From: Mytilus californianus | Taxonomy: Eukaryota > Mollusca > Bivalvia > Mytilida > Mytilidae | NCBI RefSeq assembly: GCF_021869535.1 | Contig: NW_026262734.1 | Coordinates: 80,972,339-81,036,338, forward strand | Direction of reading: 5' to 3' | Length of the DNA: 64,000 nt | Notes under the pieces: model-generated | What the model was told of the DNA's origin: nothing | The model's input: only the letters and a program-made list of their open reading frames with translations | The model's database searches: none | In this document: piece by piece, positions 1 through 13,976 of the stretch | Numbering within the stretch: the first letter of the stretch is position 1 | Layout: every line of letters starts with the position of its first letter | Position numbers and translations under genes: made by a program

Positions 1-1747
1 TGTAACTTTTCTTTACATTTAAAGTACATTTAATACTTATAGAAGAATAATGTATGGTTAAAAAACTTCAAAAACTTCAAATTGGTTGAAAAAAATGCAT
101 GTTTATGTAAGGCTTCCCTTAATTCGAAAATCTCTATTTTCAGGCACAGGCTCATATAAATTTGACTTTTGAATAACTGTAATAAATCTGATAAATCAAA
201 TGAGTGTTCCGTTGCTTTTAATACTTATTATATTAAATTCAAGAGTATTTAAAAAGCAAATTTTTGCAATATTTAAATTTTTTAGGCCAAAATCTTGACA
301 GTTGAAAATATTTGATTTAAACGTCAAAAATAAACATCCAAATTTCAATATTAAAATGGCCCTAGTTTCTATAATATATATCCTATGGCCATGAAACTTA
401 ACCAACTATCTTATAATTGCCTAAGCGTAGGTCATGCAAAGTTTTATTAAAATTGGTCAAGTCTTTCTATCCTATTAGGTCCAAGGACACAGTTATCGTC
501 CTTTGGTTTTCGTTGTCTACGAATATAGTCCCTAGTGTGAACAGTGTATAACTTGCATTTTTTTTTGATACACTTTCCCAATTTATTTCTTGATATTTTA
601 TGCATGAAATATTAAGTAAGGGGATGAAATTACATGTTAAAAAAATTTGGGTGCTGAATCTTTATGTTAAGTAGTGATTTGGTCCAGTTAAAAAAGGTCA
701 AAAATTAGAATGTCTGAAGCTGTCAAACTGAATTTTAGCCCCCCTTAACACAGAATTGTCAATATTTTGAGTTAGAGCTGGTAGAAGTTTCTATAATTTT
801 GATATTATTTGTATCAATAGTAGTACACTACACTGTAAAAATCTTTTTAAGATAGAGCAGGTGTGATTTTTTTAATTTGAATTTATTGTCTAAAAGAAAT
901 ACACTATGAAATAACTGTGTTCTCGGGCCTAAGAGATGAATTCCGTAAATGTAGATTCTGTACTTTGGCAACTTTCCTGAATGGTTTGCTGGTTTCAATT
1001 TGTCAAACTCAATAAAAGTAAAGCATTTACATCTTTGTTTGACAGAAATTCTGTTTAAATGTCCCATTTTGGCATTATACAGCTAAAATAAGCATTTTAA
1101 AGCAGTTTCCATTTTATGCCTAAGAGCCATGCTGACTTTCTATCTGACAGCTTTTTATGTTCCTGATATTTGTGTTTCTATGCTTAAATCAAATTTAATT
1201 AACCATTTGTGAACTCGGAATCTAGAGAAAAGTAGATTATCACAGAAAAAATGTGCAGAATATTTGTATTTATGTCCCTAGTTAAACAGCCTGTTTGATG
1301 TATGTGAAATGTGAAGAGCTTTGTACATAAAATCTGTAGTCCATCACAAATATTTCACTAAATCTGTAAAAAAAACACTTTACAATGATCAGTACACCCT
1401 ATTCATTTCATATGCTACCATAATTTTCTTCTTTAGGATAGTAAGTGGTTCAAATATATGCCAAATGAGACTAAAACTACATGCAAGTTTTCCATTGAAA
1501 AGTGAAAAACTGGTCATCAGACCATTCTGTCTGCAAAAAAAAGTTGAATTCAAGAGTCCTTTTGCAATTAGACTTCTTGTATCATGACATCTTAGCATAG
1601 AAATGAGCAAAAAGTAACAAATTTCAATTTCTTATAGCCTCTGTGTGCATTTTTATATGTAAATATGGGCTACGGCCTAAATCGACTCTGAATAATTCTC
1701 AGTCTTACATGGCCTAAGACCATTTTATACTCATGTGGTATGCTTTT
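1..1747. repeat. Macrosatellite unit 1
   Basis: Markers: 2 G, 344 T, 400-401 AA, 412 T, 427 G, 567 G, 901/907 A/T, 1174 G, 1690 G. The 427 G and 901/907 A/T states are shared only with unit 5. The 427 G breaks the 12-bp palindrome CCTAAGCTTAGG that most units carry. The true left neighbour lies outside the window. Confidence 0.95.
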
Positions 1748-3494
1748 TTTAACTTTTCTTTACATTTAAAGTACATTTAATACTTATAGAAGAATAATGT
1801 ATGGTTAAAAAACTTCAAAAACTTCAAATTGGTTGAAAAAAATGCATGTTTATGTAAGGCTTCCCTTAATTCGAAAATCTCTATTTTCAGGCACAGGCTC
1901 ATATAAATTTGACTTTTGAATAACTGTAATAAATCTGATAAATCAAATGAGTGTTCCGTTGCTTTTAATACTTATTATATTAAATTCAAGAGTATTTAAA
2001 AAGCAAATTTTTGCAATATTTAAATTTTTTAGGCCAAAATCTTGACAGTTGAAAATATTTGATTTAAACGTCAAAAATAAACATCCAAATGTCAATATTA
2101 AAATGGCCCTAGTTTCTATAATATATATCCTATGGCCATGAAACTTAACCAACTATCTTATAATTGCCTAAGCTTAGGTCATGCAAAGTTTTATTAAAAT
2201 TGGTCAAGTCTTTCTATCCTATTAGGTCCAAGGACACAGTTATCGTCCTTTGGTTTTCGTTGTCTACGAATATAGTCCCTAGTGTGAACAGTGTATAACT
2301 TGCATTTTTTTTTGATACACTTTCCCAATTTATTTCTTGATATTTTATGCATGAAATATTAAGTAAGGGGATGAAATTACATGTTAAAAAAATTTGGGTG
2401 CTGAATCTTTATGTTAAGTAGTGATTTGGTCCAGTTAAAAAAGGTCAAAAATTAGAATGTCTGAAGCTGTCAAACTGAATTTTAGCCCCCCTTAACACAG
2501 AATTGTCAATATTTTGAGTTAGAGCTGGTAGAAGTTTCTATAATTTTGATATTATTTGTATCAATAGTAGTACACTACACTGTAAAAATCTTTTTAAGAT
2601 AGAGCAGGTGTGATTTTTTTAATTTGAATTTATTGTCTAAAAGAAATGCACTACGAAATAACTGTGTTCTCGGGCCTAAGAGATGAATTCCGTAAATGTA
2701 GATTCTGTACTTTGGCAACTTTCCTGAATGGTTTGCTGGTTTCAATTTGTCAAACTCAATAAAAGTAAAGCATTTACATCTTTGTTTGACAGAAATTCTG
2801 TTTAAATGTCCCATTTTGGCATTATACAGCTAAAATAAGCATTTTAAAGCAGTTTCCATTTTATGCCTAAGAGCCATGCTGACTTTCTATCTGACAGCTT
2901 TTTATGTTCCTGATATTTGTGTTTCTATGCTTAAATCAAATTTAATTAACCATTTGTGAACTCGGAATCTAGAGAAAAGTAGATTATCACAGAAAAAATG
3001 TGCAGAATATTTGTATTTATGTCCCTAGTTAAACAGCCTGTTTGATGTATGTGAAATGTGAAGAGCTTTGTACATAAAATCTGTAGTCCATCACAAATAT
3101 TTCACTAAATCTGTAAAAAAAACACTTTACAATGATCAGTACACCCTATTCATTTCATATGCTACCATAATTTTCTTCTTTAGGATAGTAAGTGGTTCAA
3201 ATATATGCCAAATGAGACTAAAACTACATGCAAGTTTTCCATTGAAAAGTGAAAAACTGGTCATCAGACCATTCTGTCTGCAAAAAAAAGTTGAATTCAA
3301 GAGTCCTTTTGCAATTAGACTTCTTGTATCATGACATCTTAGCATAGAAATGAGCAAAAAGTAACAAATTTCAATTTCTTATAGCCTCTGTGTGCATTTT
3401 TATATGTAAATATGGGCTACGGCCTAAATCGACTCTGAATAATTCTCAGTCTTACATGGCCTAAGACCATTTTATACTCATGTGGTATGCTTTT
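1748..3494. repeat. Macrosatellite unit 2
   Basis: Markers: T start (7 T), 344 G, 400-401 AA, 427 T, 567 G, 901/907 G/C, 1174 G, 1690 G. The 344 G state is shared only with units 6 and 7. Confidence 0.95.
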
Positions 3495-5241
3495 TTTAAC
3501 TTTTCTTTACATTTAAAGTACATTTAATACTTATAGAAGAATAATGTATGGTTAAAAAACTTCAAAAACTTCAAATTGGTTGAAAAAAATGCATGTTTAT
3601 GTAAGGCTTCCCTTAATTCGAAAATCTCTATTTTCAGGCACAGGCTCATATAAATTTGACTTTTGAATAACTGTAATAAATCTGATAAATCAAATGAGTG
3701 TTCCGTTGCTTTTAATACTTATTATATTAAATTCAAGAGTATTTAAAAAGCAAATTTTTGCAATATTTAAATTTTTTAGGCCAAAATCTTGACAGTTGAA
3801 AATATTTGATTTAAACGTCAAAAATAAACATCCAAATTTCAATATTAAAATGGCCCTAGTTTCTATAATATATATCCTATGGCCATGAAACTTAACCAAC
3901 TATCTTATAATTGCCTAAGCTTAGGTCATGCAAAGTTTTATTAAAATTGGTCAAGTCTTTCTATCCTATTAGGTCCAAGGACACAGTTATCGTCCTTTGG
4001 TTTTCGTTGTCTACGAATATAGTCCCTAGTGTGAACAGTGTATAACTTGCATTTTTTTTTGATACACTTTCCCAATTTATTTCTTGATATTTTATGCATG
4101 AAATATTAAGTAAGGGGATGAAATTACATGTTAAAAAAATTTGGGTGCTGAATCTTTATGTTAAGTAGTGATTTGGTCCAGTTAAAAAAGGTCAAAAATT
4201 AGAATGTCTGAAGCTGTCAAACTGAATTTTAGCCCCCCTTAACACAGAATTGTCAATATTTTGAGTTAGAGCTGGTAGAAGTTTCTATAAATTTGATATT
4301 ATTTGTATCAATAGTAGTACACTACACTGTAAAAATCTTTTTAAGATAGAGCAGGTGTGATTTTTTTAATTTGAATTTATTGTCTAAAAGAAATGCACTA
4401 CGAAATAACTGTGTTCTCGGGCCTAAGAGATGAATTCCGTAAATGTAGATTCTGTACTTTGGCAACTTTCCTGAATGGTTTGCTGGTTTCAATTTGTCAA
4501 ACTCAATAAAAGTAAAGCATTTACATCTTTGTTTGACAGAAATTCTGTTTAAATGTCCCATTTTGGCATTATACAGCTAAAATAAGCATTTTAAAGCAGT
4601 TTCCATTTTATGCCTAAGAGCCATGCTGACTTTCTATCTGACAGCTTTTTATGTTCCTGATATTTGTTTTTCTATGCTTAAATCAAATTTAATTAACCAT
4701 TTGTGAACTCGGAATCTAGAGAAAAGTAGATTATCACAGAAAAAATGTGCAGAATATTTGTATTTATGTCCCTAGTTAAACAGCCTGTTTGATGTATGTG
4801 AAATGTGAAGAGCTTTGTACATAAAATCTGTAGTCCATCACAAATATTTCACTAAATCTGTAAAAAAAACACTTTACAATGATCAGTACACCCTATTCAT
4901 TTCATATGCTACCATAATTTTCTTCTTTAGGATAGTAAGTGGTTCAAATATATGCCAAATGAGACTAAAACTACATGCAAGTTTTCCATTGAAAAGTGAA
5001 AAACTGGTCATCAGACCATTCTGTCTGCAAAAAAAAGTTGAATTCAAGAGTCCTTTTGCAATTAGACTTCTTGTATCATGACATCTTAGCATAGAAATGA
5101 GCAAAAAGTAACAAATTTCAATTTCTTATAGCCTCTGTGTGCATTTTTATATGTAAATATGGGCTACGGCCTAAATCGACTCTAAATAATTCTCAGTCTT
5201 ACATGGCCTAAGACCATTTTATACTCATGTGGTATGCTTTT
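3495..5241. repeat. Macrosatellite unit 3
   Basis: Markers: T start (7 T), 344 T, 400-401 AA, 567 G, 901/907 G/C, 1174 T (shared with units 4 and 15), 1690 A. It has a private T-to-A change near 4291. Confidence 0.95.
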
Positions 5242-6987
5242 TGTAACTTTTCTTTACATTTAAAGTACATTTAATACTTATAGAAGAATAATGTATGGTT
5301 AAAAAACTTCAAAAACTTCAAATTGGTTGAAAAAAATGCATGTTTATGTAAGGCTTCCCTTAATTCGAAAATCTCTATTTTCAGGCACAGGCTCATATAA
5401 ATTTGACTTTTGAATAACTGTAATAAATCTGATAAATCAAATGAGTGTTCCGTTGCTTTTAATACTTATTATATTAAATTCAAGAGTATTTAAAAAGCAA
5501 ATTTTTGCAATATTTAAATTTTTTAGGCCAAAATCTTGACAGTTGAAAATATTTGATTTAAACGTCAAAAATAAACATCCAAATTTCAATATTAAAATGG
5601 CCCTAGTTTCTATAATATATATCCTATGGCCATGAAACTTAACCAACTATCTTATAATTGCCTAAGCTTAGGTCATGCAAATTTTTATTAAAATTGGTCA
5701 AGTCTTTCTATCCTATTAGGTCCAAGGACACAGTTATCGTCCTTTGGTTTTCGTTGTCTACGAATATAGTCCCTAGTGTGAACAGTGTATAACTTGCATT
5801 TTTTTTTGATACACTTTCCAATTTATTTCTTGATATTTTATGCATGAAATATTAAGTAAGGGGATGAAATTACATGTTAAAAAAATTTGGGTGCTGAATC
5901 TTTATGTTAAGTAGTGATTTGGTCCAGTTAAAAAAGGTCAAAAATTAGAATGTCTGAAGCTGTCAAACTGAATTTTAGCCCCCCTTAACACAGAATTGTC
6001 AATATTTTGAGTTAGAGCTGGTAGAAGTTTCTATAATTTTGATATTATTTGTATCAATAGTAGTACACTACACTGTAAAAATCTTTTTAAGATAGAGCAG
6101 GTGTGATTTTTTTAATTTGAATTTATTGTCTAAAAGAAATGCACTACGAAATAACTGTGTTCTCGGGCCTAAGAGATGAATTCCGTAAATGTAGATTCTG
6201 TACTTTGGCAACTTTCCTGAATGGTTTGCTGGTTTCAATTTGTCAAACTCAATAAAAGTAAAGCATTTACATCTTTGTTTGACAGAAATTCTGTTTAAAT
6301 GTCCCATTTTGGCATTATACAGCTAAAATAAGCATTTTAAAGCAGTTTCCATTTTATGCCTAAGAGCCATGCTGACTTTCTATCTGACAGCTTTTTATGT
6401 TCCTGATATTTGTTTTTCTATGCTTAAATCAAATTTAATTAACCATTTGTGAACTCGGAATCTAGAGAAAAGTAGATTATCACAGAAAAAATGTGCAGAA
6501 TATTTGTATTTATGTCCCTAGTTAAACAGCCTGTTTGATGTATGTGAAATGTGAAGAGCTTTGTACATAAAATCTGTAGTCCATCACAAATATTTCACTA
6601 AATCTGTAAAAAAAATACTTTACAATGATCAGTACACCCTATTCATTTCATATGCTACCATAATTTTCTTCTTTAGGATAGTAAGTGGTTCAAATATATG
6701 CCAAATGAGACTAAAACTACATGCAAGTTTTCCATTGAAAAGTGAAAAACTGGTCATCAGACCATTCTGTCTGCAAAAAAAAGTTGAATTCAAGAGTCCT
6801 TTTGCAATTAGACTTCTTGTATCATGACATCTTAGCATAGAAATGAGCAAAAAGTAACAAATTTCAATTTCTTATAGCCTCTGTGTGCATTTTTATATGT
6901 AAATATGGGCTACGGCCTAAATCGACTCTAAATAATTCTCAGTCTTACATGGCCTAAGACCATTTTATACTCATGTGGTATGCTTTT
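5242..6987. repeat. Macrosatellite unit 4
   Basis: Markers: G start, 344 T, 400-401 AA, 567 G, 901/907 G/C, 1174 T, 1690 A. It is 1746 bp long because one C is missing near 5819. Private substitutions occur near 5681 and at 6616; the latter changes the small plus-strand ORF. Confidence 0.95.
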
Positions 6988-8734
6988 TGTAACTTTTCTT
7001 TACATTTAAAGTACATTTAATACTTATAGAAGAATAATGTATGGTTAAAAAACTTCAAAAACTTCAAATTGGTTGAAAAAAATGCATGTTTATGTAAGGC
7101 TTCCCTTAATTCGAAAATCTCTATTTTCAGGCACAGGCTCATATAAATTTGACTTTTGAATAACTGTAATAAATCTGATAAATCAAATGAGTGTTCCGTT
7201 GCTTTTAATACTTATTATATTAAATTCAAGAGTATTTAAAAAGCAAATTTTTGCAATATTTAAATTTTTTAGGCCAAAATCTTGACAGTTGAAAATATTT
7301 GATTTAAACGTCAAAAATAAACATCCAAATTTCAATATTAAAATGGCCCTAGTTTCTATAATATATATCCTATGGCCATGAAACTTAACCAACTATCTTA
7401 TAATTGCCTAAGCGTAGGTCATGCAAAGTTTTATTAAAATTGGTCAAGTCTTTCTATCCTATTAGGTCCAAGGACACAGTTATCGTCCTTTGGTTTTCGT
7501 TGTCTACGAATATAGTCCCTAGTGTGAACAGTGTATAACTTGCATTTTTTTTTGATACACTTTCCCAATTTATTTCTTGATATTTTATGCATGAAATATT
7601 AAGTAAGGGGATGAAATTACATGTTAAAAAAATTTGGGTGCTGAATCTTTATGTTAAGTAGTGATTTGGTCCAGTTAAAAAAGGTCAAAAATTAGAATGT
7701 CTGAAGCTGTCAAACTGAATTTTAGCCCCCCTTAACACAGAATTGTCAATATTTTGAGTTAGAGCTGGTAGAAGTTTCTATAATTTTGATATTATTTGTA
7801 TCAATAGTAGTACACTACACTGTAAAAATCTTTTTAAGATAGAGCAGGTGTGATTTTTTTAATTTGAATTTATTGTCTAAAAGAAATACACTATGAAATA
7901 ACTGTGTTCTCGGGCCTAAGAGATGAATTCCGTAAATGTAGATTCTGTACTTTGGCAACTTTCCTGAATGGTTTGCTGGTTTCAATTTGTCAAACTCAAT
8001 AAAAGTAAAGCATTTACATCTTTGTTTGACAGAAATTCTGTTTAAATGTCCCATTTTGGCATTATACAGCTAAAATAAGCATTTTAAAGCAGTTTCCATT
8101 TTATGCCTAAGAGCCATGCTGACTTTCTATCTGACAGCTTTTTATGTTCCTGATATTTGTGTTTCTATGCTTAAATCAAATTTAATTAACCATTTGTGAA
8201 CTCGGAATCTAGAGAAAAGTAGATTATCACAGAAAAAATGTGCAGAATATTTGTATTTATGTCCCTAGTTAAACAGCCTGTTTGATGTATGTGAAATGTG
8301 AAGAGCTTTGTACATAAAATCTGTAGTCCATCACAAATATTTCACTAAATCTGTAAAAAAAACACTTTACAATGATCAGTACACCCTATTCATTTCATAT
8401 GCTACCATAATTTTCTTCTTTAGGATAGTAAGTGGTTCAAATATATGCCAAATGAGACTAAAACTACATGCAAGTTTTCCATTGAAAAGTGAAAAACTGG
8501 TCATCAGACCATTCTGTCTGCAAAAAAAAGTTGAATTCAAGAGTCCTTTTGCAATTAGACTTCTTGTATCATGACATCTTAGCATAGAAATGAGCAAAAA
8601 GTAACAAATTTCAATTTCTTATAGCCTCTGTGTGCATTTTTATATGTAAATATGGGCTACGGCCTAAATCGACTCTGAATAATTCTCAGTCTTACATGGC
8701 CTAAGACCATTTTATACTCATGTGGTATGCTTTT
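6988..8734. repeat. Macrosatellite unit 5
   Basis: Markers: G start, 344 T, 400-401 AA, 427 G, 567 G, 901/907 A/T, 1174 G, 1690 G. It matches unit 1 at every marker, including the two otherwise absent states. This is the first member of the repeated four-unit block. Confidence 0.95.
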
Positions 8735-10481
8735 TTTAACTTTTCTTTACATTTAAAGTACATTTAATACTTATAGAAGAATAATGTATGGTTAAAAAAC
8801 TTCAAAAACTTCAAATTGGTTGAAAAAAATGCATGTTTATGTAAGGCTTCCCTTAATTCGAAAATCTCTATTTTCAGGCACAGGCTCATATAAATTTGAC
8901 TTTTGAATAACTGTAATAAATCTGATAAATCAAATGAGTGTTCCGTTGCTTTTAATACTTATTATATTAAATTCAAGAGTATTTAAAAAGCAAATTTTTG
9001 CAATATTTAAATTTTTTAGGCCAAAATCTTGACAGTTGAAAATATTTGATTTAAACGTCAAAAATAAACATCCAAATGTCAATATTAAAATGGCCCTAGT
9101 TTCTATAATATATATCCTATGGCCATGAAACTTAACCAACTATCTTATAATTGCCTAAGCTTAGGTCATGCAAAGTTTTATTAAAATTGGTCAAGTCTTT
9201 CTATCCTATTAGGTCCAAGGACACAGTTATCGTCCTTTGGTTTTCGTTGTCTACGAATATAGTCCCTAGTGTGAACAGTGTATAACTTGCATTTTTTTTT
9301 GATACACTTTCCCAATTTATTTCTTGATATTTTATGCATGAAATATTAAGTAAGGGGATGAAATTACATGTTAAAAAAATTTGGGTGCTGAATCTTTATG
9401 TTAAGTAGTGATTTGGTCCAGTTAAAAAAGGTCAAAAATTAGAATGTCTGAAGCTGTCAAACTGAATTTTAGCCCCCCTTAACACAGAATTGTCAATATT
9501 TTGAGTTAGAGCTGGTAGAAGTTTCTATAATTTTGATATTATTTGTATCAATAGTAGTACACTACACTGTAAAAATCTTTTTAAGATAGAGCAGGTGTGA
9601 TTTTTTTAATTTGAATTTATTGTCTAAAAGAAATGCACTACGAAATAACTGTGTTCTCGGGCCTAAGAGATGAATTCCGTAAATGTAGATTCTGTACTTT
9701 GGCAACTTTCCTGAATGGTTTGCTGGTTTCAATTTGTCAAACTCAATAAAAGTAAAGCATTTACATCTTTGTTTGACAGAAATTCTGTTTAAATGTCCCA
9801 TTTTGGCATTATACAGCTAAAATAAGCATTTTAAAGCAGTTTCCATTTTATGCCTAAGAGCCATGCTGACTTTCTATCTGACAGCTTTTTATGTTCCTGA
9901 TATTTGTGTTTCTATGCTTAAATCAAATTTAATTAACCATTTGTGAACTCGGAATCTAGAGAAAAGTAGATTATCACAGAAAAAATGTGCAGAATATTTG
10001 TATTTATGTCCCTAGTTAAACAGCCTGTTTGATGTATGTGAAATGTGAAGAGCTTTGTACATAAAATCTGTAGTCCATCACAAATATTTCACTAAATCTG
10101 TAAAAAAAACACTTTACAATGATCAGTACACCCTATTCATTTCATATGCTACCATAATTTTCTTCTTTAGGATAGTAAGTGGTTCAAATATATGCCAAAT
10201 GAGACTAAAACTACATGCAAGTTTTCCATTGAAAAGTGAAAAACTGGTCATCAGACCATTCTGTCTGCAAAAAAAAGTTGAATTCAAGAGTCCTTTTGCA
10301 ATTAGACTTCTTGTATCATGACATCTTAGCATAGAAATGAGCAAAAAGTAACAAATTTCAATTTCTTATAGCCTCTGTGTGCATTTTTATATGTAAATAT
10401 GGGCTACGGCCTAAATCGACTCTGAATAATTCTCAGTCTTACATGGCCTAAGACCATTTTATACTCATGTGGTATGCTTTT
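8735..10481. repeat. Macrosatellite unit 6
   Basis: Markers: T start (7 T), 344 G, 400-401 AA, 427 T, 567 G, 901/907 G/C, 1174 G, 1690 G. It matches unit 2 at every marker. Confidence 0.95.
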
Positions 10482-12229
10482 TTTAACTTTTCTTTACATT
10501 TAAAGTACATTTAATACTTATAGAAGAATAATGTATGGTTAAAAAACTTCAAAAACTTCAAATTGGTTGAAAAAAATGCATGTTTATGTAAGGCTTCCCT
10601 TAATTCGAAAATCTCTATTTTCAGGCACAGGCTCATATAAATTTGACTTTTGAATAACTGTAATAAATCTGATAAATCAAATGAGTGTTCCGTTGCTTTT
10701 AATACTTATTATATTAAATTCAAGAGTATTTAAAAAGCAAATTTTTGCAATATTTAAATTTTTTAGGCCAAAATCTTGACAGTTGAAAATATTTGATTTA
10801 AACGTCAAAAATAAACATCCAAATGTCAATATTAAAATGGCCCTAGTTTCTATAATATATATCCTATGGCCATGAAACTTAACCAACTATCTTATAATTG
10901 CCTAAGCTTAGGTCATGCAAAGTTTTATTAAAATTGGTCAAGTCTTTCTATCCTATTAGGTCCAAGGACACAGTTATCGTCCTTTGGTTTTCGTTGTCTA
11001 CGAATATAGTCCCTAGTGTGAACAGTGTATAACTTGCATTTTTTTTTGATACACTTTCCCAATTTATTTCTTGATATTTTATGCATGAAATATTAAGTAA
11101 GGGGATGAAATTACATGTCTAAAAAAATTTGGGTGCTGAATCTTTATGTTAAGTAGTGATTTGGTCCAGTTAAAAAAGGTCAAAAATTAGAATGTCTGAA
11201 GCTGTCAAACTGAATTTTAGCCCCCCTTAACACAGAATTGTCAATATTTTGAGTTAGAGCTGGTAGAAGTTTCTATAATTTTGATATTATTTGTATCAAT
11301 AGTAGTACACTACACTGTAAAAATCTTTTTAAGATAGAGCAGGTGTGATTTTTTTAATTTGAATTTATTGTCTAAAAGAAATGCACTACGAAATAACTGT
11401 GTTCTCGGGCCTAAGAGATGAATTCCGTAAATGTAGATTCTGTACTTTGGCAACTTTCCTGAATGGTTTGCTGGTTTCAATTTGTCAAACTCAATAAAAG
11501 TAAAGCATTTACATCTTTGTTTGACAGAAATTCTGTTTAAATGTCCCATTTTGGCATTATACAGCTAAAATAAGCATTTTAAAGCAGTTTCCATTTTATG
11601 CCTAAGAGCCATGCTGACTTTCTATCTGACAGCTTTTTATGTTCCTGATATTTGTGTTTCTATGCTTAAATCAAATTTAATTAACCATTTGTGAACTCGG
11701 AATCTAGAGAAAAGTAGATTATCACAGAAAAAATGTGCAGAATATTTGTATTTATGTCCCTAGTTAAACAGCCTGTTTGATGTATGTGAAATGTGAAGAG
11801 CTTTGTACATAAAATCTGTAGTCCATCACAAATATTTCACTAAATCTGTAAAAAAAACACTTTACAATGATCAGTACACCCTATTCATTTCATATGCTAC
11901 CATAATTTTCTTCTTTAGGATAGTAAGTGGTTCAAATATATGCCAAATGAGACTAAAACTACATGCAAGTTTTCCATTGAAAAGTGAAAAACTGGTCATC
12001 AGACCATTCTGTCTGCAAAAAAAAGTTGAATTCAAGAGTCCTTTTGCAATTAGACTTCTTGTATCATGACATCTTAGCATAGAAATGAGCAAAAAGTAAC
12101 AAATTTCAATTTCTTATAGCCTCTGTGTGCATTTTTATATGTAAATATGGGCTACGGCCTAAATCGACTCTAAATAATTCTCAATCTTACATGGCCTAAG
12201 ACCATTTTATACTCATGTGGTATGCTTTT
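10482..12229. repeat. Macrosatellite unit 7
   Basis: Markers: T start (7 T), 344 G, 400-401 AA, 567 G, 901/907 G/C, 1174 G, 1690 A. It is 1748 bp long through a private one-base insertion near 11119. A private G-to-A change lies near 12184. Confidence 0.95.
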
Positions 12230-13976
12230 TGTAACTTTTCTTTACATTTAAAGTACATTTAATACTTATAGAAGAATAATGTATGGTTAAAAAACTTCAA
12301 AAACTTCAAATTGGTTGAAAAAAATGCATGTTTATGTAAGGCTTCCCTTAATTCGAAAATCTCTATTTTCAGGCACAGGCTCATATAAATTTGACTTTTG
12401 AATAACTGTAATAAATCTGATAAATCAAATGAGTGTTCCGTTGCTTTTAATACTTATTATATTAAATTCAAGAGTATTTAAAAAGCAAATTTTTGCAATA
12501 TTTAAATTTTTTAGGCCAAAATCTTGACAGTTGAAAATATTTGATTTAAACGTCAAAAATAAACATCCAAATTTCAATATTAAAATGGCCCTAGTTTCTA
12601 TAATATATATCCTATGGCCATGAAACTTGGCCAACTATCTTATAATTGCCTAAGCTTAGGTCATGCAAAGTTTTATTAAAATTGGTCAAGTCTTTCTATC
12701 CTATTAGGTCCAAGGACACAGTTATCGTCCTTTGGTTTTCGTTGTCTACGAATATAGTCCCTAGTGTGAACAGTGTATAACTTGCATTTTTTTTTGATAC
12801 ACTTTCCCAATTTATTTCTTGATATTTTATGCATGAAATATTAAGTAAGGGGATGAAATTACATGTTAAAAAAATTTGGGTGCTGAATCTTTATGTTAAG
12901 TAGTGATTTGGTCCAGTTAAAAAAGGTCAAAAATTAGAATGTCTGAAGCTGTCAAACTGAATTTTAGCCCCCCTTAACACAGAATTGTCAATATTTTGAG
13001 TTAGAGCTGGTAGAAGTTTCTATAATTTTGATATTATTTGTATCAATAGTAGTACACTACACTGTAAAAATCTTTTTAAGATAGAGCAGGTGTGATTTTT
13101 TTAATTTGAATTTATTGTCTAAAAGAAATGCACTACGAAATAACTGTGTTCTCGGGCCTAAGAGATGAATTCCGTAAATGTAGATTCTGTACTTTGGCAA
13201 CTTTCCTGAATGGTTTGCTGGTTTCAATTTGTCAAACTCAATAAAAGTAAAGCATTTACATCTTTGTTTGACAGAAATTCTGTTTAAATGTCCCATTTTG
13301 GCATTATACAGCTAAAATAAGCATTTTAAAGCAGTTTCCATTTTATGCCTAAGAGCCATGCTGACTTTCTATCTGACAGCTTTTTATGTTCCTGATATTT
13401 GTGTTTCTATGCTTAAATCAAATTTAATTAACCATTTGTGAACTCGGAATCTAGAGAAAAGTAGATTATCACAGAAAAAATGTGCAGAATATTTGTATTT
13501 ATGTCCCTAGTTAAACAGCCTGTTTGATGTATGTGAAATGTGAAGAGCTTTGTACATAAAATCTGTAGTCCATCACAAATATTTCACTAAATCTGTAAAA
13601 AAAACACTTTACAATGATCAGTACACTCTATTCATTTCATATGCTACCATAATTTTCTTCTTTAGGATAGTAAGTGGTTCAAATATATGCCAAATGAGAC
13701 TAAAACTACATGCAAGTTTTCCATTGAAAAGTGAAAAACTGGTCATCAGACCATTCTGTCTGCAAAAAAAAGTTGAATTCAAGAGTCCTTTTGCAATTAG
13801 ACTTCTTGTATCATGACATCTTAGCATAGAAATGAGCAAAAAGTAACAAATTTCAATTTCTTATAGCCTCTGTGTGCATTTTTATATGTAAATATGGGCT
13901 ACGGCCTAAATCGACTCTAAATAATTCTCAGTCTTACATGGCCTAAGACCATTTTATACTCATGTGGTATGCTTTT
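12230..13976. repeat. Macrosatellite unit 8
   Basis: Markers: G start, 344 T, 400-401 GG (first unit of this class), 567 G, 901/907 G/C, 1174 G, 1690 A. It has a private C-to-T near 13627. Confidence 0.95.

Noticed and set aside
1425..1450. TTCTTCTTTAG...GTAAGT in the macrosatellite unit as splice sites
   Set aside because: Acceptor and donor would enclose only a few bases; no open exon structure fits.
196..1610. Small ORFs of 69, 79, 88 and 73 codons in each macrosatellite unit as genes
   Set aside because: They are short, overlap antisense, lack recognised motifs, and recur only because the units are near-identical; unit 14 breaks one of them.
1660..1690. GGCTACGGCC near the unit end as a 5S rRNA start
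   Set aside because: Only about ten bases resemble the 5S 5' end, and the rest of the 5S gene and its internal control region are absent.
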